Shown one piece after another: positions 33,147 to 41,206 of a stretch of DNA of 64,000 bases. The number at the start of each line of letters is the position of its first letter. Within the stretch, counting starts at the first letter, position 1. The DNA comes from Chersky-840 sp963838775. GTDB taxonomy: Bacteria > Actinomycetota > Acidimicrobiia > Acidimicrobiales > UBA8190. The notes below the pieces were generated by a model. It ran no database searches. It was given only the letters and a program-made list of their open reading frames with translations, and was not told the DNA's origin. The stretch is taken from the NCBI GenBank assembly GCA_963838775.1, contig CAWISP010000030.1, positions 124,001 through 188,000 on the forward strand, in the 5' to 3' direction. Position numbers and translations under genes: made by a program.

Positions 33147-34298
33147 ATGGCGAGACGGGTGGCGATCGTGGGCGCGGCGCTGTCGGACTGCGGCCGGGTG
33201 GACGACAAGTCCGCCTTCGAGCTGCACCACCAGGCCACGAGCCGGGCCCTCGCCGATGCGGGGATCTCCCGCAACGAGGTCGACGGGTTCATGTCGCACG
33301 GGACCGGGGCCCTGCCCCCCATCGAGCTGGCCGAGTACCTGGGCATGGCCCACCACATCGACTACATCGACTCGACCGGGGTGGGCGGCTCGTGCTGGGA
33401 GATGTTCCTCGAGCACGCCGTGGCCGCCATCGCCCAGGGTCAGATTGACACCGTCCTGCTCTCCTACGGCTCGACGTCGCGCGCGGATCTGAAGCGCAGG
33501 TCCCGGACCGCCAACCTCTTCTTCGGCAACCGGGGGCCGATCCAATTCGACGCCCCCTTCGGCCACACGCTCATCGCCAAGCACGCCATGTCGGCCCGTC
33601 GCCACATGCACGAGTTCGGAACCACCATCGAGCAGCTGGCCGAGATCGCCGTGTCGGCCCGCTACAACGCCGGGCTCAATCCCGACGCCTACTACCGCGA
33701 CCCCATCACCATCGAGGACGTCCAGTCGTCGAGGATGATCGCCGACCCCTTCACGAAGCTCCACTGCTGCATCCGGTCCGACGGCGGGGGGGCGATCCTC
33801 CTCACCCACGAGGAGCGCGCCCGCGACTGCGCCAACACCCCCATCTGGGTGCTGGGCACGGGCGAGGCCATCTCGCACACGACCATGAGCGAGTGGGATG
33901 ACTTCACCGAGTCTCCGTGCGTCCGCTCGGGGAAGAAGGCCTTCGCCCAGGCCGGGGTGACCCCCGCCGACATCCACGTCGTCGAGGTCTACGACAGCTT
34001 CACCCTGACGGTGCTGCTGACCCTCGAGGGCCTCGGCTTCTGCAAGAAGGGTGAGGGGGGCGCCTTCGTCGAAGGCGGGACGCTGCGCGTCGGCGGGGCG
34101 CTCCCGACCAACACCGACGGGGGCGGTCTGTCGTCGTGCCAGCCGGGCATGCGGGGCATCTTCTTGCTGGTCGAAGCGGTGAAGCAGCTGCGCGGCGAAT
34201 GCGGCCCACGTCAGGTCAACGACGCCAAGCTCGCGGCGGTGAACGCCACGGGCGGCTGGATCTCCTCCACCGCCACCGCCATCTTGGGACGCGAGTAA
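33147..34298 (+). CDS. Thiolase-like protein (lipid-transfer/SCP-x branch)
   Basis: A 383-residue thiolase-superfamily protein with a GAGGGAAAGAG ribosome-binding site. It has VGAALSDCGRVDDKSAFELH, a possible nucleophile Cys83 in GVGGSCWEMFLEH, and VVEVYDSFTLTVLLTLEGLG. Where thiolases carry GHPxGATG it reads NTDGGGLSSCQPGMRG, so the classical His is missing. This is like the Ltp-type branch and suggests an acyl-CoA C-C lyase or non-classical thiolase. No DUF35 gene adjoins. It is divergent to DUF2889 and converges with a winged-helix gene. Confidence 0.8.
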   Translation: MARRVAIVGAALSDCGRVDDKSAFELHHQATSRALADAGISRNEVDGFMSHGTGALPPIELAEYLGMAHHIDYIDSTGVGGSCWEMFLEHAVAAIAQGQIDTVLLSYGSTSRADLKRRSRTANLFFGNRGPIQFDAPFGHTLIAKHAMSARRHMHEFGTTIEQLAEIAVSARYNAGLNPDAYYRDPITIEDVQSSRMIADPFTKLHCCIRSDGGGAILLTHEERARDCANTPIWVLGTGEAISHTTMSEWDDFTESPCVRSGKKAFAQAGVTPADIHVVEVYDSFTLTVLLTLEGLGFCKKGEGGAFVEGGTLRVGGALPTNTDGGGLSSCQPGMRGIFLLVEAVKQLRGECGPRQVNDAKLAAVNATGGWISSTATAILGRE

Positions 34299-34325
34299 CC
34301 CCGGCCCCGCTCTCCGACGCTGGGG

Positions 34326-34733
34326 TCAGACGGTGCCGTCGCCGCGGACGTGGTGCACACCCGCCGGGGCGGTTCGTCGGCTTCCCACCCGGGCCGGCCC
34401 CGGTTCCGACGCCGCTAGCTCGGGGAGGCCCTTTTCGACCGCGGCCCGGGCGGCGGTGGCGATGGCCCATCCGGGATGGTCGACGCGCAGGTAGTTCTGG
34501 GGGCCGACCCGGGACGGCCGGCCGAACTTCCTGAGCATGCCGAGCCGGACCAGACGCTCGAGCTCCTTGGCGACCTCGCCCGACGAGCTGTAGGAGACGC
34601 CCACGGCCGCCTCCGACTGGTTGAAGGCCTCGGACCGGGCTTCGGCCCACAGGAGGACGCGCAGGCGGATGCGCCGGCCGAACATCTGGTTGCCGTACTC
34701 GGAGAGCGCGTCCTCGTCCAGGGTTCGTCCCAT
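34326..34733 (-). CDS. Winged-helix transcriptional regulator
   Basis: A 135-residue protein beginning MGRTLDEDALSEYGNQMFGR. RRIRLRVLLWAEARSEAF and SEAAVGVSYSSSGEVAKELE followed by LVRLGMLRKFGRP form a winged helix-turn-helix. No ligand domain follows. Its upstream region is unusually A+T-rich for this window (34735-34850), suggesting transferred DNA or a strong promoter. Targets are unknown. Confidence 0.7.
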   Translation of the reverse strand: MGRTLDEDALSEYGNQMFGRRIRLRVLLWAEARSEAFNQSEAAVGVSYSSSGEVAKELERLVRLGMLRKFGRPSRVGPQNYLRVDHPGWAIATAARAAVEKGLPELAASEPGPARVGSRRTAPAGVHHVRGDGTV

Positions 34734-34888
34734 TGCTCTCTAGTTTGTAGTGAGTAAAAACCAGAATTCCTAGGGTCGGCGGCCAACATGTCCCTGACCA
34801 GGGGAGATGCAACGGGGTTTCCCAGCCCGGGACCTTGAACTACAGAAATTGTAATTCGCCGCCCGCGAGTCCCAGGGGGGAACCGGGC

Positions 34889-36370
34889 TCAGGTGGCGGG
34901 CAGGGCGATGGCCTTGGTCTCGAGGTACTCCTCGAAGCCCTCCACGCCGTTCTCGCGCCCCACGCCGCTCTGGCGGTACCCGCCGAAGGGCACGTCGGGG
35001 GCGTTCCAGAACCCGCCGTTGACCATGAGGGTGCCGGTGCGGACGCGCCGGGCGACGGCCATGGCCCGCTCCTCCGACACGCTCGTGACCGCACCCGACA
35101 GCCCGTAGATCGAGTCGTTGGCGATGCGCACAGCGTCGTCGTCGTCCTCGAAGGGGATGACCACGAGCACGGGGCCGAAGATCTCCTCCTGGGCGATCGT
35201 GGCCTTGGAGTCGACGTCCGCGAACAGCGTGGGCTCCACGAAGAAGCCCTTGTCGAACTGGGGCGGCCTCGAACCGCCCCGCACCAGCCGGGCGCCCTCG
35301 ACCTTCCCCTTGTCGATGTAGCCCATGACCCGGTCGCGCTGCTTGGCGCTGATGAGCGGGCCCTGGAGGTTGGCCGCGTCCCAGGGGTCGCCGTAGGTGA
35401 CGCCCGCCATCATGGCGTCGGCCAGCCCGAGGAACTCGTCGTAGCGCGACCGGGGGACAAGCAGCCGGGTGGTGATGGCGCATCCCTGCCCGGCGTGGGT
35501 GCACACCCCGATGGCGCTCACGGCGATGGCGCCGCCGGGGTCGGGGGCGTCGTCGAGCACGATGTTGGCCGACTTGCCGCCGAGCTCGAGGAACAGCTTC
35601 TTCACCGTGTCGGACGCCTTGGCCATGATGCGCCGGCCCGTGACCGTCGACCCCGTGAAGGTGATCATGTCGACGCGCGGGTCGGTGGTGAGGACCTCCC
35701 CGACGAGATGGTCCGACGACGCCACCACGTTGACGACGCCGGCGGGGATGTCGGTCTCCTCAGCGATGATGCGGCCCAGCACGGTGGCCGACCACGGCGT
35801 GTCGGGGGCGGGCTTGAGCACGACCGTGTTGCCGGCGGCCAGGGCCGGGCCCAGCTTGGCCAGGTTGAGGTTCAGCGGGAAGTTCCACGGCGTGATGGCA
35901 CCCACCACGCCCACCGCCTCGCGCCGGACGAGCCGGCGCTGGGGCTGGCCGAAGACGTCACGCTCCGGGAGCCACCTCTCGTACTCGTAGCGGACGGGCT
36001 CCTCCACCCAGTAGCCCAGGTCGTCGATGGGCAGGTCGACCTGGTTGGCGTAGGTGAGGGCGATGGGGCTGCCCACCTCGCCCACGGTGATGGCGCGCAG
36101 CTCCTCGATGTGGGCCGCGCAAGCGGCGTGCAACTGCTCGAGACAACGGCGCCGCAGGGTGTGGTCCGTGGACCAGGCGGTCTCGTCGAAAGCCCGGCGC
36201 GCCGCCGCGATGGCGGAGTCCATGTCGGCGGCGGTGCCGTCGGCGGTATCGCCGAGCACCGCCTCGGTGGTGGGGTCGATGTTGTCGAACGTGGCCCCCG
36301 AGCTCGCCTCGACGAGCTTGCCGTCGATGAGCAACCGGGCCTCGCCCCGTACGTCGTGGGCTTCGGTCAT
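34889..36370 (-). CDS. Aldehyde dehydrogenase family protein
   Basis: A 493-residue NAD(P)-dependent aldehyde dehydrogenase. AITPWNFPLNLNLAKLGPAL, TFTGSTVTGRRIM, LELGGKSANIVLDD (Glu base), HAGQGCAITTRLLVP (catalytic Cys) and EEIFGPVLVVIPFED are complete, ending FGGYRQSGVGRENGVEG. It resembles the acyl-aldehyde dehydrogenases paired with CoA ligases. The ATG overlaps the TGA of the CoA ligase upstream (ATGA), so the two are coupled. Substrate cannot be named. Confidence 0.88.
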   Translation of the reverse strand: MTEAHDVRGEARLLIDGKLVEASSGATFDNIDPTTEAVLGDTADGTAADMDSAIAAARRAFDETAWSTDHTLRRRCLEQLHAACAAHIEELRAITVGEVGSPIALTYANQVDLPIDDLGYWVEEPVRYEYERWLPERDVFGQPQRRLVRREAVGVVGAITPWNFPLNLNLAKLGPALAAGNTVVLKPAPDTPWSATVLGRIIAEETDIPAGVVNVVASSDHLVGEVLTTDPRVDMITFTGSTVTGRRIMAKASDTVKKLFLELGGKSANIVLDDAPDPGGAIAVSAIGVCTHAGQGCAITTRLLVPRSRYDEFLGLADAMMAGVTYGDPWDAANLQGPLISAKQRDRVMGYIDKGKVEGARLVRGGSRPPQFDKGFFVEPTLFADVDSKATIAQEEIFGPVLVVIPFEDDDDAVRIANDSIYGLSGAVTSVSEERAMAVARRVRTGTLMVNGGFWNAPDVPFGGYRQSGVGRENGVEGFEEYLETKAIALPAT

Positions 36371-37890
36371 GTCGTCTCCCCTCCACCGGCCGGGGCCGAT
36401 TGCATGCGCTCTTCACGCAGTCTGGTCTTGAGCACCTTGCCGTTGGGCTCGCGGGGCAGCTCGTCGACGAACTCGATCGTCCGGGGAAGCTTGAAGTCCG
36501 CCAGGCGCGTCGCCAGCCGGGCCGAGAGCGCATCGGCGTCGCGCCCCGCGTCGGGACGCAGCTCCACCACGGCGTGCACCTTCTGGCCCATCCGCTCGTC
36601 GGGAAGGCCGATGACCGCGGCGTCGACCACGTCCTCGTCCTCGATGAGCGCGGCCTCGATCTCGGCCGGATAGATGTTGACCCCACCGCTGATGATGAGG
36701 TCGGTGCGCCGGTCGGCGAGGAAGAGGTACCCGTCCTCGTCGAGCCATCCCATGTCGCCCACGGTGAAGTAGTCGCCGTGCCAGGCCGACTCGGTCTTGT
36801 CGGGCGCGTTGTGGTAGCGGAACCGCTGCCCGGCGAACGCCGAGATGTAGATCGACCCCACCTCGCCGGCGGGGAGATCGGCGCCGTTCTCGTCCACGAT
36901 CCGCACCGTCAGTCCCGGGAAGGGCCGGCCCACGCTGCCCGGTTTGGCCAGCCACTCCGCCGGTGAGATGACCGACGCCATCCCCTCGCTGGCGCCGTAG
37001 TACTCCCACACCGTGTCGGGCGGGAACACCTCGATGATCCTGCGCTTCACCGGCACGGGGCACGGCGCGGCGGCATGGAGGACCTTGCGCAGGCTGGAGC
37101 GGTCGTAGGCCCGCCAGTCGGCCTCGAGGATGCGGATGAAGTTGGCCGGCACCATCTGCGCCGTGGTGACGCGTTCGGACTCGATGAGCCGGAGGCACTC
37201 GGTCGAGTCCCACCGCGCCATGACCACCACCGTGCCGCCCTCGCCCAGGCTCATGAGGGCATAGGCGCTGGGTGCGGTGTGGTACATCGGGCCGCACATG
37301 AGGTGGACGTCGTCGGGCCCGAACCCCCAGAACGAGGCGAAGGGATTGGGCGGTGTCTCCCGGGCCGGGGCGGGAGCCGGGCGGGCGATGCCCTTGGGCC
37401 GACCCGTCGTCCCCGACGTGTAGGTCATGGCGACGACGGGAGTCCCGAGGAAGTCCTCGGTGGGGGCCTCGTCGCGTCCCGTCGACAGACTCTCGGCCAG
37501 CTCCGGCTGATGGACGTCGAGGCTCGGGACCCCGGCCTTCGCGGCGGCGCGCTCGGCCACCTCCGACCCGTCGTGCACCAGCAGGGTGGCGCCGCAGTCC
37601 TCGGCGATGTAGGCGACCTCGTTGTCGGTGAGCCGGGTCGAGACCGGCACCACGAGCGCCCCGAGGCGCGTGGCGCCGTGCCACACCGCGAACCCGTCGG
37701 TCGAATTGGCCATCATCACCGCCACGCGGTCGCCGGGACGGGTCGCGTAGGGCGCGAAGGCATGCGCCATGGCGTTGGCGGCGCGGTCGAGGTCACCGAA
37801 GGTCATGCGCCGGTCACCGAACACGAGCGCCACTCGGTCGGGGCAGGCCCGGGCCACCCCTGCCAGCCCCCTGGGCGCGTCGGCGTGCAT
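36367..37890 (-). CDS. AMP-forming acyl-CoA synthetase
   Basis: A 507-residue class I adenylate-forming ligase. The phosphate loop is MTYTSGTTGRPKGIARP, the A5 region YYGASEGMASV, A8 FTVGDMGWLDEDGYLFLADR, and the C-terminal catalytic Lys is in LPREPNGKVLKTRL. The ATG at 37890 has no ribosome-binding site but is 8 nt downstream of a TACACT box, indicating leaderless translation. The palindrome at 37927 is shared with the divergent amidohydrolase. The aldehyde dehydrogenase overlaps its 3' end. Confidence 0.88.
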   Translation of the reverse strand: MHADAPRGLAGVARACPDRVALVFGDRRMTFGDLDRAANAMAHAFAPYATRPGDRVAVMMANSTDGFAVWHGATRLGALVVPVSTRLTDNEVAYIAEDCGATLLVHDGSEVAERAAAKAGVPSLDVHQPELAESLSTGRDEAPTEDFLGTPVVAMTYTSGTTGRPKGIARPAPAPARETPPNPFASFWGFGPDDVHLMCGPMYHTAPSAYALMSLGEGGTVVVMARWDSTECLRLIESERVTTAQMVPANFIRILEADWRAYDRSSLRKVLHAAAPCPVPVKRRIIEVFPPDTVWEYYGASEGMASVISPAEWLAKPGSVGRPFPGLTVRIVDENGADLPAGEVGSIYISAFAGQRFRYHNAPDKTESAWHGDYFTVGDMGWLDEDGYLFLADRRTDLIISGGVNIYPAEIEAALIEDEDVVDAAVIGLPDERMGQKVHAVVELRPDAGRDADALSARLATRLADFKLPRTIEFVDELPREPNGKVLKTRLREERMQSAPAGGGETT

Positions 37891-37898
37891 CGGGGCGC

Positions 37899-37950
37899 AG
37901 TGTAGGACGACCGGCGGCCGTGTGCCTGACACGGACGTCAGGTATATGAT
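37899..37950. promoter_or_regulatory. Bidirectional promoter with TGAC-N6-GTCA operator
   Basis: The palindrome TGAC-ACGGAC-GTCA lies at 37927-37940. On the plus strand TATGAT follows at 37945-37950 for the amidohydrolase, which has a GGGGGAGGAG ribosome-binding site. On the minus strand TACACT (37904-37899) is 8 nt before the CoA ligase ATG. One operator could therefore control both genes. Confidence 0.7.
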
Positions 37951-37983
37951 CGCCACGTCGCCGAACAGAGGGGGAGGAGCGCG

Positions 37984-39264
37984 ATGCAAGCCGAAGATCT
38001 CATCCTCGTGAGTGTCGACGACCACGTCGTCGAGCCCCCCGACATGTTCGAGGGCCGCGTCCCGGCCAAGTGGAAGGACCGCGCCCCGCGCATCGTCCAC
38101 AACGACGACGGCACCGACGTGTGGTCGTTCGAGGGGAACCTCATCCCCAACGTGGGCCTGAACGCGGTGGTGGGCCGGCCCCCCGAGGAGTACGGCATCG
38201 AGCCGACCTCCTTCGAGGAGATGCGCAAGGGCTGCTACGACATCCACGAGCGCGTCCGGGACATGAACGCCAACGGCGTGCTCGGGTCGATGTGCTTCCC
38301 CTCGTTCATCCAGTTCTGCGGCCAGCTCTTCGCCCGGACCGAGGACAAAGAGCTCGCCATCGACATGCTGCGGGCCTACAACGACTGGCACATCGAGGAC
38401 TGGTGCGGCGCCTACCCGGGCCGCTTCATCCCCCTCAGCATCCCACCCATCTGGGACCCCGAGCTCATGGCCGCCGAGGTGCGGCGCGTCGCCGCGAAGG
38501 GGAGCCACGCCGTGACGTTCTCGGAGAACCCCTCCAAGCTGGGCTGGCCGAGCTTCCATTCCGACCATTGGGACCCCTTCTGGCGCGCCTGCGAAGAGGA
38601 GGGGACGGTGGTGTGCCTGCACATCGGCTCGTCGTCACAGCTGGCCATCACCGCGCCCGACGCCCCGTTCGACGTGCTCATCGCCCTCCAGCCGGTCAAC
38701 ATCATCCAGTGCGCAGCGGACCTGCTCTTCTCTCCCGTCCTGCGCAAGTACCCCAACCTGCGCATCGCCTTGTCCGAGGGCGGCATCGGCTGGATCCCGT
38801 ACTTCCTCGAGCGCGTCGACTACGTCTACCAGCACCACCACAAATGGACGGGCCAGGACTTCGGCGACATGCTCCCGAGCCAGGTGTTCAAAGAACGCAT
38901 CGTGACGTGCTTCATCGACGACGCCTTCGGCGTGGAGAACCGGCGCTTCCTCGAGCTCGACAACGTGTGCTGGGAATGCGACTACCCCCACTCCGACTCG
39001 ACGTGGCCCAACGCCCCCGAGATCGCCATGAAGTACCTGGCGGGCGTGCCCGACGCCGAGGTGAACAAGATCACCCACGAGAACGCCATGCGTCTGTTCC
39101 GGTTCGACCCCTTCTCGAAGCGCCCGAGGGAGAAGTGCACGGCTTCGGCCCTGCGGGCCGAGTCCGCCGACGTCGACACCTCGATCAGGCCCCGCCGCGA
39201 CACCGGCGAACGCAAGAAGATCCTGGCGGCCGACCTGGGTCGCTTCGCCGAGAAGGAAGCCTGA
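37984..39264 (+). CDS. Amidohydrolase family 2 (COG2159) protein
   Basis: A 426-residue TIM-barrel hydrolase with the SVDDHVVEPPDMFEGRVP metal block (DDH), NVGLNAVVGRPPEEYG, LSEGGIGWIPYFLERVDYVY and ECDYPHSDSTWPN. It is a close paralogue of the protein at 8377-9615 but carries about 25 extra charged C-terminal residues. The ribosome-binding site GGGGGAGGAG lies 6 nt upstream of the ATG. It is controlled from the bidirectional promoter and is followed by a small coupled ORF and a thiolase-like gene. Confidence 0.87.
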   Translation: MQAEDLILVSVDDHVVEPPDMFEGRVPAKWKDRAPRIVHNDDGTDVWSFEGNLIPNVGLNAVVGRPPEEYGIEPTSFEEMRKGCYDIHERVRDMNANGVLGSMCFPSFIQFCGQLFARTEDKELAIDMLRAYNDWHIEDWCGAYPGRFIPLSIPPIWDPELMAAEVRRVAAKGSHAVTFSENPSKLGWPSFHSDHWDPFWRACEEEGTVVCLHIGSSSQLAITAPDAPFDVLIALQPVNIIQCAADLLFSPVLRKYPNLRIALSEGGIGWIPYFLERVDYVYQHHHKWTGQDFGDMLPSQVFKERIVTCFIDDAFGVENRRFLELDNVCWECDYPHSDSTWPNAPEIAMKYLAGVPDAEVNKITHENAMRLFRFDPFSKRPREKCTASALRAESADVDTSIRPRRDTGERKKILAADLGRFAEKEA

Positions 39265-39284
39265 GCCCCGAGTACTCCGACAAC

Positions 39285-39398
39285 GTGCTCGACACCCTCA
39301 TGAAGGCGCTCACGCTCCTCGACGAGGACGAGCGACGCACGATCCTGTGCCATACCGAGGTGGAGGCGTACGGCCTGCCCATCCCGGCGGCGGCGTGA
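39285..39398 (+). CDS. Small ORF between amidohydrolase and thiolase-like gene
   Basis: A 37-residue frame from GTG 39285 to TGA 39398 (a CTG 24 bp upstream could lengthen it). It reads LDTLMKALTLLDEDERRTIL, then CHTEVEAYGLPIPAAA, an amphipathic helix followed by a short tail. It fills the whole gap after the amidohydrolase, and its TGA overlaps the next GTG (GTGA), the same coupling used by clear genes in this window. No family is recognised. A remnant of a longer C-terminus of the amidohydrolase is an alternative. Confidence 0.45.
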   Translation: MLDTLMKALTLLDEDERRTILCHTEVEAYGLPIPAAA

Positions 39399-40942
39399 GC
39401 CCGATGGACTGGACGCGCGTCCCCGTGGTGGTCGGCGCCGGACAGCTGACCAACCGCGAGGAGGACCCGGGCGCGGCGCCCGACCCCTTCGAGCTCATGG
39501 AGGACGCGGCCCGGCGTGCCGAAGCCGACATCGGCGGCGTGAGCGCTTCTGGCTCCGCCGGCAACGGCACCGGCCCGGGCTCGGTGCTCTCCGACCTCAC
39601 CCACCTCTTCATGGTCCACTCGCTGTCGCTGCGCCACGGCGATCCTGCCCCCGAGCTGGCCAAGCGCCTCGGCGCCGGGCACGCCGAGGCGCGTTGTTCG
39701 GGTATGGGCGGTTCGATCCCGCAATGGCTCGTGAACCGGGCCGCCGAGCTCGTGGCGGACGGCGGCCGACCGCGCGTCCTGATCGTGGGAGCCGAGGCCC
39801 TCGCCACGCGCCGGCGTGCCAAGAAGCAGGGCATCGAGCTGCACTGGCCGACCGCCGACGGATGGCCCGAGACGTGGCCGCCGCTCGAGCCCGACATGGG
39901 GCTGCACCCCGTCGAAGGCGCCCACGGACTGGCCCAGGCCACCACCATGTACGCACTGGTGGAGTCGGCCGTCGCCCACGGGGCGGGCCACGATCCCGCC
40001 ACCCACGCGGCCGTGATCGGCGACCTCATGGCGCGCTTCAACGCCGTGGCCGCGGACAACCCTGTGTCGTGGTTCCCCACCCGACGCGACGCCGAGCAGA
40101 TCATGACGGTCACACCCGACAACCGCATGGTGTACTTCCCGTACCCCAAGTACGTGAACGCCGTCATGGACGTGGACATGGCCGCGGCGGTCATCATCAC
40201 CGACGCCGCCACGGCGCGCGCGTGGGGCATCGGGGCCGACGAGGTCGCCTATCTGTCGGGATGGGCCGACGCCCATGACCTGTGGTACCTGTCGGAGCGA
40301 CCGGTCCTGCACCGCTCCCCGGCGCTGGCCGAGTGCGCCCGGCGCGTCCTGGACTCGGCGGGGATCGGCATGGACGAGGTGGAGGGCCTCGATCTCTACG
40401 CGTGCTTCCCGAGCTCGGTGGAGGTCGCCCGAGACAGCTTCGACATCGCGCCCGACGACCCCCGGCCTCTCACGCTCACCGGTGGCCTGCCCTACCACGG
40501 CGGCCCGGGCAGCAACTACGTGACCCATTCCATCGCCAACACCTTCAGGTGGCTGCGCGACGGCCGGGGGGAGCACGCCCTCGTGCACGGCAACGGGTAC
40601 TACCTGACCAAGCATTCGGTGGGGCTCTACTCGCGCCACGCCCCCGACGAGGCTCCCCGACCACCCGAGAAACTCCAGGAGGCCATCGACGCCATGGCTG
40701 ACGCCCTCGTGGTCGAGGCGACGGTCGACGACGGCACCATCGGATCGGTCGTGGCCTACACCGCCCCCTTCGACCGCGAGCGCGGTCCGCAGGCGGCCGT
40801 CGGCGTGATCGACGTGGACGGCCGGCGCACCGTGGCGCGCGCCGACGAGACGTTGACGGCCGAGCTCCTGTCCCGTGACGGGGTCGGCACCCGTGTCGTT
40901 GTCGGCTCCTCGGACCAGGGCAACACCATGCGCGGCGCCTGA
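39395..40942 (+). CDS. Thiolase-like acetyl-CoA acetyltransferase family protein
   Basis: A 515-residue thiolase-superfamily protein, longer than usual (about 400). VVVGAGQLTNREEDPGAAPD opens it. ARCSGMGGSIPQWLVNRAAE carries the candidate nucleophile Cys. LDLYACFPSSVEVARDSFDI, then LTGGLPYHGGPGSNYVTHSI replaces the GHPxGATG motif with a Tyr-His-Gly motif, and VHGNGYYLTKHSVGLYSR follows. The C-terminal about 100 residues resemble an OB-like extension seen in this acetyl-CoA acetyltransferase branch. GTG 39395 overlaps the small ORF stop; ATG 39404 is an alternative start. Confidence 0.82.
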   Translation: MSPMDWTRVPVVVGAGQLTNREEDPGAAPDPFELMEDAARRAEADIGGVSASGSAGNGTGPGSVLSDLTHLFMVHSLSLRHGDPAPELAKRLGAGHAEARCSGMGGSIPQWLVNRAAELVADGGRPRVLIVGAEALATRRRAKKQGIELHWPTADGWPETWPPLEPDMGLHPVEGAHGLAQATTMYALVESAVAHGAGHDPATHAAVIGDLMARFNAVAADNPVSWFPTRRDAEQIMTVTPDNRMVYFPYPKYVNAVMDVDMAAAVIITDAATARAWGIGADEVAYLSGWADAHDLWYLSERPVLHRSPALAECARRVLDSAGIGMDEVEGLDLYACFPSSVEVARDSFDIAPDDPRPLTLTGGLPYHGGPGSNYVTHSIANTFRWLRDGRGEHALVHGNGYYLTKHSVGLYSRHAPDEAPRPPEKLQEAIDAMADALVVEATVDDGTIGSVVAYTAPFDRERGPQAAVGVIDVDGRRTVARADETLTAELLSRDGVGTRVVVGSSDQGNTMRGA

Positions 40943-40969
40943 CCCGCGGAGGGTCTGAACCCGGGGCGT

Positions 40970-41021
40970 TCAGTCCTCGAGGGGGCGATCAGTCCTCGAG
41001 GGGGCGATCAGTCCTCGAGGG
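40970..41021. repeat. About 2.7 copies of a 19-bp repeat spanning the ferredoxin stop
   Basis: The 19-bp unit TCAGTCCTCGAGGGGGCGA occurs at 40970-40988, 40989-41007 and, in part, from 41008. On the minus strand each copy encodes Leu-Glu-Asp-stop, so the last codons and TGA of the ferredoxin gene are repeated twice downstream. Confidence 0.92.
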
Positions 41022-41199
41022 TCAGGGCGTGCTCCGGACAATTGTCGACGCCGGTGCGGGCCTCGTCCTCGTGTCCGGCGGGCACCTCGTCGACGAGCAG
41101 CACGCAGTGCCCGAGATCGTCGGAGTCGAACAGCGCCGGCGCCAGGGTGTAGCACCGCCCGTGACCCTGGCACACCTCGGTATCGAGGCGGATGCGCAT
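41008..41199 (-). CDS. Ferredoxin (3Fe-4S type), P450 partner
   Basis: A 63-residue small ferredoxin. The cluster ligands follow EVCQGHGRCYTLAPALF (Cys-x2-His/Gly-x2-Cys) and a distal Cys in DNCPEHALTL. The His in place of the second Cys indicates a 3Fe-4S cluster, as in actinobacterial P450 ferredoxins. It begins 7 bp after the P450 stop and should donate electrons to it; a ferredoxin reductase is not present in the window. The 3' end is duplicated by 19-bp repeats. Confidence 0.9.
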   Translation of the reverse strand: MRIRLDTEVCQGHGRCYTLAPALFDSDDLGHCVLLVDEVPAGHEDEARTGVDNCPEHALTLED

Positions 41200-41206
41200 C
41201 CCCGAG

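Noticed and set aside
34315..34328. CGAC-GCTGGG-GTCA, one mismatch from the repeated palindrome
   Set aside because: It lies between the ends of two convergent genes, not near a promoter.
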